DNA of 64,000 bases from contig NZ_BIMK01000009.1 in assembly GCF_004001045.1 (NCBI RefSeq), positions 186,001 through 250,000 on the forward strand. The letters are read 5' to 3'. The stretch's first letter is position 1. Each line of letters starts with the position of its first letter. Below the pieces are notes generated by a model. It did no database searches, was not told the DNA's origin, and worked only from the letters and a program-made list of their open reading frames with translations. The DNA comes from Paenibacillus chibensis. GTDB lineage: Bacteria; Bacillota; Bacilli; Paenibacillales; Paenibacillaceae. Position numbers and translations under genes: made by a program. Of the stretch, positions 59,929-64,000 are shown piece after piece.

Positions 59929-61149
59929 TTATGAATGGATTTCAGGCGAATTTGTCGCTTCTTTACGATAGTTCTGCGGGGTCATTCCCGTGTATTTTTT
60001 AAAGGTTTTGCTGAAATGGACATAATCGGGATAGCCCACAAGCTCCGCGATCCGGGTTAACGAGAGCTGGGTATGCTTCATCACGTCCTGCGCTTTGTGA
60101 ATGCGGAATTTGGCAAGATACTCTGGAAAGGTACAGCCCACTTCCTTATTGAATAAGGCGCTGAGATGCGTCCGCGACACATGAATCCGGTCAGCCAGCT
60201 CGGTTAACGAAATGTTATGCATATATTGCCCGGCAATATACTCTTTCACGTATGCGACGTAATCATAAGGCTCTTCCGTACGGCTCAGCATGTCCATCAG
60301 CTGACGGTCCTGCTCCAGATGTCCCGTGATTTTGAAGCGGTGCGTCGTCTCCACGATCGCTTCTTCCGTCGGAATCCGTTCAAAGCTGGAGCCTCCCACG
60401 TAGCCCATCGCCGATGTATTGTCATACATATACTGCACATCGATCGGGGTATGAACCGGTCCGCCGTAGACGAGTTTAATAGGGGCTTGTCCGGATGCAT
60501 CGCATGCGGCAAAAATTTGCCTGGCGATTTCCGCCCCCTTTTCCAGGGACCACACCTTTTTCGTTCCCATCCGTCCGCCGGCGGTCACCCCTAAATGAGC
60601 GCAAATGCAGTCGGCCCCAGCCTCGATCATCAGTCCCGCCTGCTCTGCGTTAAAGACGAAGGCGATCGTAAACATGTCCTTCTCATGCGCAATGCGGACA
60701 GCCTCGACCTCCTGCAGATAGGATATCCCGTCTTCCTCCAGCGCTTCGCGAAATTGGCCGTCAATGAGTCCAAGCGTGGGATAATTAATCATGCCCGAGA
60801 AGCCGCTACGATGGATCTTATCTAAATAGGAGGATAACTCAATCGTCGGATCCGTTCCGCAAAATCCGAAAATGACGGGCGCGTCGCCGACCACAGATAA
60901 AATTTCGCGCGCTCCGAATTCCATGACCATATCATTGCAATTCGCAAAGGGCATCAATCCGGCTATGGAACCCAGCCCCATCTGCCGAAAACGCCCCGAG
61001 TTGAGCGCGAGTATCAGGTCCGCGCCTCCCTTTACGGCATACTTGGCCGAAATACCCGCTCCAACGGCTGCGCCAATCAAGTGTTCACCCTCATGTATCA
61101 ATGCATGCAGCCTTGATAAAGTCCGTTCTCTTTGAGTAACCAATTGCAT
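59929..61149 (-). CDS. AraC-type regulator with an N-terminal PEP-hydrolase-like TIM barrel
   Basis: About 406 residues. Residues about 1-290 form a TIM barrel clearly related to the enzyme-like protein encoded by 57704-58528 (shared SGRFR, GLMPF, GTDP, PTLGLIDGQFREALEE, EAGADCICAHLG). Residues 300-405 form an AraC pair of helix-turn-helix motifs: SLTELADRIHVSRTHLSALFNKEVG and SLTRIAELVGYPDYVHFSKTFKKYTGMTPQNYR. The barrel therefore probably senses the substrate or product of the neighbouring genes. Start options: ATG 61149, GTG 61161, TTG 61143. The barrel-AraC fusion sits upstream of a Tm-1-like gene and a free TIM barrel, an apparent self-regulated unit. Confidence 0.9.
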   Translation of the reverse strand: MQLVTQRERTLSRLHALIHEGEHLIGAAVGAGISAKYAVKGGADLILALNSGRFRQMGLGSIAGLMPFANCNDMVMEFGAREILSVVGDAPVIFGFCGTDPTIELSSYLDKIHRSGFSGMINYPTLGLIDGQFREALEEDGISYLQEVEAVRIAHEKDMFTIAFVFNAEQAGLMIEAGADCICAHLGVTAGGRMGTKKVWSLEKGAEIARQIFAACDASGQAPIKLVYGGPVHTPIDVQYMYDNTSAMGYVGGSSFERIPTEEAIVETTHRFKITGHLEQDRQLMDMLSRTEEPYDYVAYVKEYIAGQYMHNISLTELADRIHVSRTHLSALFNKEVGCTFPEYLAKFRIHKAQDVMKHTQLSLTRIAELVGYPDYVHFSKTFKKYTGMTPQNYRKEATNSPEIHS

Positions 61150-61348
61150 AATCCCCTTCACTTCTGATCAAACGCTCTAGATTATCATGAGATGCTCTAC
61201 ATTATATTATAAGGGATTATGATCCGCTCACCTAATGGCTTGCATTTCCTTTTTGGTCACGACTCTCTCACAACCTTGTCCTGCAAATCATGTTAAAATA
61301 CACAATGTGAATCATTACAGGACTTCGGAGAAAGTGGAGCATGGAGCC

Positions 61349-61984
61349 ATGTCAAAAAGCAAACTGTCTTACGGCCTGCTGGTCGCTATTGTAATCATAT
61401 TTTTGGTCTATATTGCATTCATGCAGTTGATGCAGGATCCGCAGGCAGATGTTTTTCTCGGGTTCAAGACCCGCCTGAACCATCCCCTGAACGTGCCGTT
61501 CTGGCTGATCGCGTTAAGAGTTCATGTCGCGTTTGCCGCGGTAGGCATGATTTCGGGAGCCATTAATTTTTCAAAAAGAACAAGACAACATCATCCGAGG
61601 TTTCATCGATGGAACGGCTATCTGTATGTCGCAACCGTCATGATGGTCGGATTGACGTCTGGCTACATGGCCCCGTATGCAACGGGGGGAAGAGCCGTCA
61701 GTATCGCATTCAACATCCTGACCATGCTGTGGCCTGCGTTTACCCTGATCGCCATCATTCAGATTCGCAAGCACCGCTTGGAAAGCCACCGCAAATGGAT
61801 GATCCGGAGCTATGCTTACTGCTTTACGAATATGACCGTGCATCTGCTGACGTTTGCGATCCGATCCATCACGGGATGGTCCTATCCGGTTAGCTATTCG
61901 ATCGGCGTATATGCCGCCATTCCGCTGCTCTTTATCACGGCGGAAGTCGTCATCCGAACCCAGCGGAGTATGACTGACCTCTAA
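61349..61984 (+). CDS. DUF2306 membrane protein
   Basis: About 211 residues with seven hydrophobic helices. VHVAFAAVGMISGAINFSKRTRQHHPRFHRWNGYLYV and HRKWMIRSYAYCFTNMTVHLL, each with conserved His, are typical of DUF2306, which may bind heme or metal. The function is unknown. The ATG at 61349 is nine bases after TGGAG; a GTG at 61334 is possible. Divergent from the AraC-fusion gene, and followed by a terminator. Confidence 0.85.
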   Translation: MSKSKLSYGLLVAIVIIFLVYIAFMQLMQDPQADVFLGFKTRLNHPLNVPFWLIALRVHVAFAAVGMISGAINFSKRTRQHHPRFHRWNGYLYVATVMMVGLTSGYMAPYATGGRAVSIAFNILTMLWPAFTLIAIIQIRKHRLESHRKWMIRSYAYCFTNMTVHLLTFAIRSITGWSYPVSYSIGVYAAIPLLFITAEVVIRTQRSMTDL

Positions 61985-62009
61985 AGAAACTGCGATTCCC
62001 CATTGTTAA

Positions 62010-62031
62010 AAAGCCGCATTTCTGCGGCTTT
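62010..62031 (+). terminator. Terminator after the DUF2306 gene
   Basis: AAAGCCGCA (62010-62018), loop TTTC, TGCGGCTTT (62023-62031) between convergent genes. Confidence 0.85.
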
Positions 62032-62074
62032 ATCCCGTTTATCAATAATCCAAGCTTTCCATTGTATGACTAGA

Positions 62075-62953
62075 TCAAAGGGACTGCAGCTGCTCCAGCT
62101 CATCCTCAAGCTCCACAGAGATCGGTGACATCGGAAGACGAAGATGGTCCGAGGAGATGAATCCCTGTCTCTTCAACAGCCATTTTAATGGAGCAGGATT
62201 CGATTCCTGAAAAAGCTTTTGGATCCAGGGAACGAGTGAATCGAAGGCTTCCTTTGCTTTGATAAGATCCCCCTGCCTCGCCCATGCATACATCTCAATA
62301 AACCGCTCCGTGTTCATATTCGCTGAGGCGAGTATCCCTCCTGAAGCCCCGAGACTCAGCTTGTCGTGGAGGTGAAGGTCATCGCCGCATAAAACCGGTA
62401 CCCCGACATGCGACAGCGCAGAAACAAGCTCCAATTGGTCCGAGCTATCTTTTATTCCGATGACGTTATCCAACTCCATGATCCTTTTTGCCGTGTCGAT
62501 GTTCAATCGGACTCCCGTTCGGGCAGGAATTTCATAAACGACGACCGGTATTCCCACTTGCGCAACCTGTTGAAAATGTTTGAAGATTCCCTCCTGTGAA
62601 GGCTTGCTGTAATAGGGTATGACGACCAGCACGGCATCCGCACCCGCTTGCGCGGCTTTTTTGGTCCGATCGACTGTGGATGCTGTATCATTTGTACCCG
62701 TGCCGACGATTACAGGCATTTTCCGATGAAGCCCGTCTAATAGATCCCGGGTGATTCGGATCAGTACCTCCACCTCCTCCCAGCGAACCGTCGGTGACTC
62801 CCCTGTCGTTCCGTTAATGACCAAGCCGTGAATAGGATGCGACAATAAGTTCGTCACGTAATTTGCATAGGATGATTGATCCAGTTCACCATCCGATCCA
62901 AAAGGCGTTACTACGGGAACGAAAATACCATGTAATCCATTTCGATCCATCAT
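62075..62953 (-). CDS. DapA/NanA family aldolase (4-hydroxy-tetrahydrodipicolinate synthase-like)
   Basis: 292 residues. The class I aldolase motifs are GTTGESPTVRWEE (GTTGE), YYSKPSQEGI with Tyr, and the Schiff-base Lys in VIGIKDSSDQLELVSAL, followed by GDDLHLHDKLSLGASGGI. Members condense pyruvate with an aldehyde (DapA) or cleave sialic acid or keto-deoxy sugars. The gene is alone and divergent from a LysR gene, so a catabolic or solute-specific role is more likely than housekeeping lysine synthesis. Two ATGs (62953, 62950) follow GGAGG; either is possible. Confidence 0.9.
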   Translation of the reverse strand: MMDRNGLHGIFVPVVTPFGSDGELDQSSYANYVTNLLSHPIHGLVINGTTGESPTVRWEEVEVLIRITRDLLDGLHRKMPVIVGTGTNDTASTVDRTKKAAQAGADAVLVVIPYYSKPSQEGIFKHFQQVAQVGIPVVVYEIPARTGVRLNIDTAKRIMELDNVIGIKDSSDQLELVSALSHVGVPVLCGDDLHLHDKLSLGASGGILASANMNTERFIEMYAWARQGDLIKAKEAFDSLVPWIQKLFQESNPAPLKWLLKRQGFISSDHLRLPMSPISVELEDELEQLQSL

Positions 62954-63019
62954 TGAAAAAAACCTCCTGTTTGTTTGATTGATTTCAATGTATCATGAGA
63001 ACTGTAATCGGTGTTATCT

Positions 63020-63040
63020 ATAATGATTGATGGTCATTAT
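63020..63040. promoter_or_regulatory. Candidate LysR-type operator
   Basis: ATAATGA-N7-TCATTAT is a 21-base dyad between the divergent aldolase and LysR genes, 67 bases before the aldolase start and 26 bases before the LysR start. It suits a LysR-type regulator that represses itself and controls the aldolase. Confidence 0.7.
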
Positions 63041-63065
63041 CAATATTATTGATGGGGTGAGGACG

Positions 63066-63938
63066 ATGGATTTAACTTATTTTCACACCTTCCGCGAAGT
63101 TGCCCATAGGCAGAGCTTCACCCGTGCAGCAGAGGAGCTGGGCTACGCGCAGTCCAGCGTCACGACGCAGATCCAGAAACTGGAGAAAGCCTACGATGCA
63201 CAGCTGTTTGAACGTTACGGCAAAGGTGTTAGGCTTACTTCGGCGGGTGAAGAGCTTTTAAAAATCGTGATCCCCATGCTGGATCTGTATCAACAGTCCA
63301 AAGAAAAGCTAAGCATTCAAGGAGGCGGCACCCTTTCCATAGGAACGATGGATTCGCTTGCTTCCTATTTCCTCCCCTCCTATATCGAAATGATGCGCCA
63401 GCACTATCCCGGTTTGCATATCCGGCTGCAGACAGAGCGCGAAGGTCATATCGTTCAGAAGGTCAGGGAAGGGGAATTGGATATCGGCGTCATTTTTGAC
63501 AATGATCCTTCCGATCCGTACCTGAACTGGCGGACGATAAAAGAAGAGCCTCTGGCTTTACTTGCCAAGCCCGGGCATCCTCTCACCTCTTTAGCAAATG
63601 TACAGCTCGCTGATCTGGAGCATGCGGCATGGATCATGCCGGAAGACAGCTGCAATTACCGGATCATGATGGAGAAAATGTTGATGTCTCATCAAATCCC
63701 CTTTCGCATTGAGCTGGAGCTGGGTAATCCGGAGGCGATCAAACGGTGTATCCTCTCCGGCGGTTCAGGCATATCCGTCCTGCCGAGAATGGCTGCCGCT
63801 GATGAGATCAACAGGGGTGAGCTCGTCATGCTTCCATTTTCTCCGCCGGATTTCAGCCTGAAGCTTCAAATGGTCTTGCATCCGAAAAAATGGATATCCC
63901 ATGCGCTGCGGGCATTCATAGAGCTGATCGGTCACTGA
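63066..63938 (+). CDS. LysR family transcriptional regulator
   Basis: 290 residues with the winged helix MDLTYFHTFREVAHRQSFTRAAEELGYAQSSVTTQIQKLEKAY and the effector domain (LSIGTMDSLASYFLPSYIEMM, GELDIGVIFDN). Divergent from the DapA-like gene, it likely controls that gene through the dyad at 63020-63040. The ATG at 63066 follows GGGGTGAGG; the longer in-frame extension from 63027 overlaps the dyad. The ligand is unknown. Confidence 0.9.
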   Translation: MDLTYFHTFREVAHRQSFTRAAEELGYAQSSVTTQIQKLEKAYDAQLFERYGKGVRLTSAGEELLKIVIPMLDLYQQSKEKLSIQGGGTLSIGTMDSLASYFLPSYIEMMRQHYPGLHIRLQTEREGHIVQKVREGELDIGVIFDNDPSDPYLNWRTIKEEPLALLAKPGHPLTSLANVQLADLEHAAWIMPEDSCNYRIMMEKMLMSHQIPFRIELELGNPEAIKRCILSGGSGISVLPRMAAADEINRGELVMLPFSPPDFSLKLQMVLHPKKWISHALRAFIELIGH

Positions 63939-63962
63939 ACACTCTGATTTCTGCAGAAAAAA

Positions 63963-63990
63963 GAGTGTCTCAAGGGACACTCCTTACTTT
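63963..63990 (+). terminator. Probable terminator after the LysR gene
   Basis: GAGTGTC (63963-63969), loop TCAAGG, GACACTC (63976-63982), followed by a weak T-rich tail (CTTACTTT) near the window end. Confidence 0.5.
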
Positions 63991-64000
63991 CCTCATATAC

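Noticed and set aside
1..64000. CRISPR arrays, tRNA or rRNA genes, insertion sequences, prophage
   Set aside because: No regularly spaced repeats, cloverleaf genes, transposase or phage proteins were seen on either strand.

Overview
The window looks like chromosomal DNA from a Paenibacillus-type member of the Bacillales. Its moderate GC content, strong AGGAGG ribosome binding sites, frequent GTG and TTG starts, BceRS-BceAB module, YesN-type AraC regulator beside an LplABC-type sugar importer, DUF2812/PadR pair and copper-amine-oxidase-N domain protein all fit. No rRNA, tRNA, insertion sequence, phage module or CRISPR array was seen. About 60 protein genes are called, plus many operators, promoters and terminators, one fluoride riboswitch and two genes that look frameshifted.

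Layout. 0-7.6 kb: metal and sulfur homeostasis, with a PCYCGC lipoprotein, a CadC/SmtB-type repressor, a His-rich Zn/Cd P-type ATPase with an ArsR-type operator, and a CstR persulfide sensor behind an unusual membrane-anchored rhodanese. 7.6-19 kb: an ABC exporter, a sensor kinase with two lipoproteins, and a complete BceRS-BceAB peptide detoxification module with a coupled DUF418 gene. 19-25.3 kb: two tandem WWEA-ending proteins (the second frameshifted), a LysR/EamA pair, a GH3 lipoprotein and a CLC-F fluoride exporter under a fluoride riboswitch. 25.3-30.5 kb: a sulfane-sulfur cluster (TauE/SafE, TusA, rhodanese-persulfide dioxygenase, DsrE-like, TusA-rhodanese, rhodanese, two-domain sulfurtransferase). 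30.6-34 kb: an AT-richer islet with a sigma factor fused to a VOC domain. 34-40.4 kb: a BlaR1-like protease with a frameshifted blaI and two BlaI operators, a serine beta-lactamase-like hydrolase, a methyltransferase and an MFS exporter. 40.5-50 kb: a carbohydrate locus (AraC sensor, ABC importer, GH29 alpha-L-fucosidase, GH88 unsaturated glucuronyl hydrolase). 50-57.6 kb: SDR, MORN protein, TetR with 3-hydroxyacyl-CoA dehydrogenase, thioredoxin-like protein with SUFU protein, PadR/DUF2812, GNAT. 57.7-61.2 kb: a PEP-hydrolase-like TIM barrel, a Tm-1-like protein, and an AraC regulator carrying a copy of the same TIM barrel. 61.3-64 kb: DUF2306 protein and a divergent DapA-like/LysR pair.

How the parts work together. 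The 16-bp CstR-type box occurs just downstream of the -10 element in two promoters 22 kb apart, so one CstR probably controls both the small rhodanese-cstR operon and the sulfane-sulfur cluster. The ArsR-type repressor at 0.6 kb is the likely regulator of the P-type ATPase 4.7 kb away. The most novel-looking arrangements are the split CstR regulon with its cysteine-less rhodanese, the TIM-barrel-AraC fusion regulating genes for a related TIM barrel and a Tm-1-like protein, and the sigma factor-VOC fusion next to a free VOC protein. All functional statements are inferred from sequence alone.
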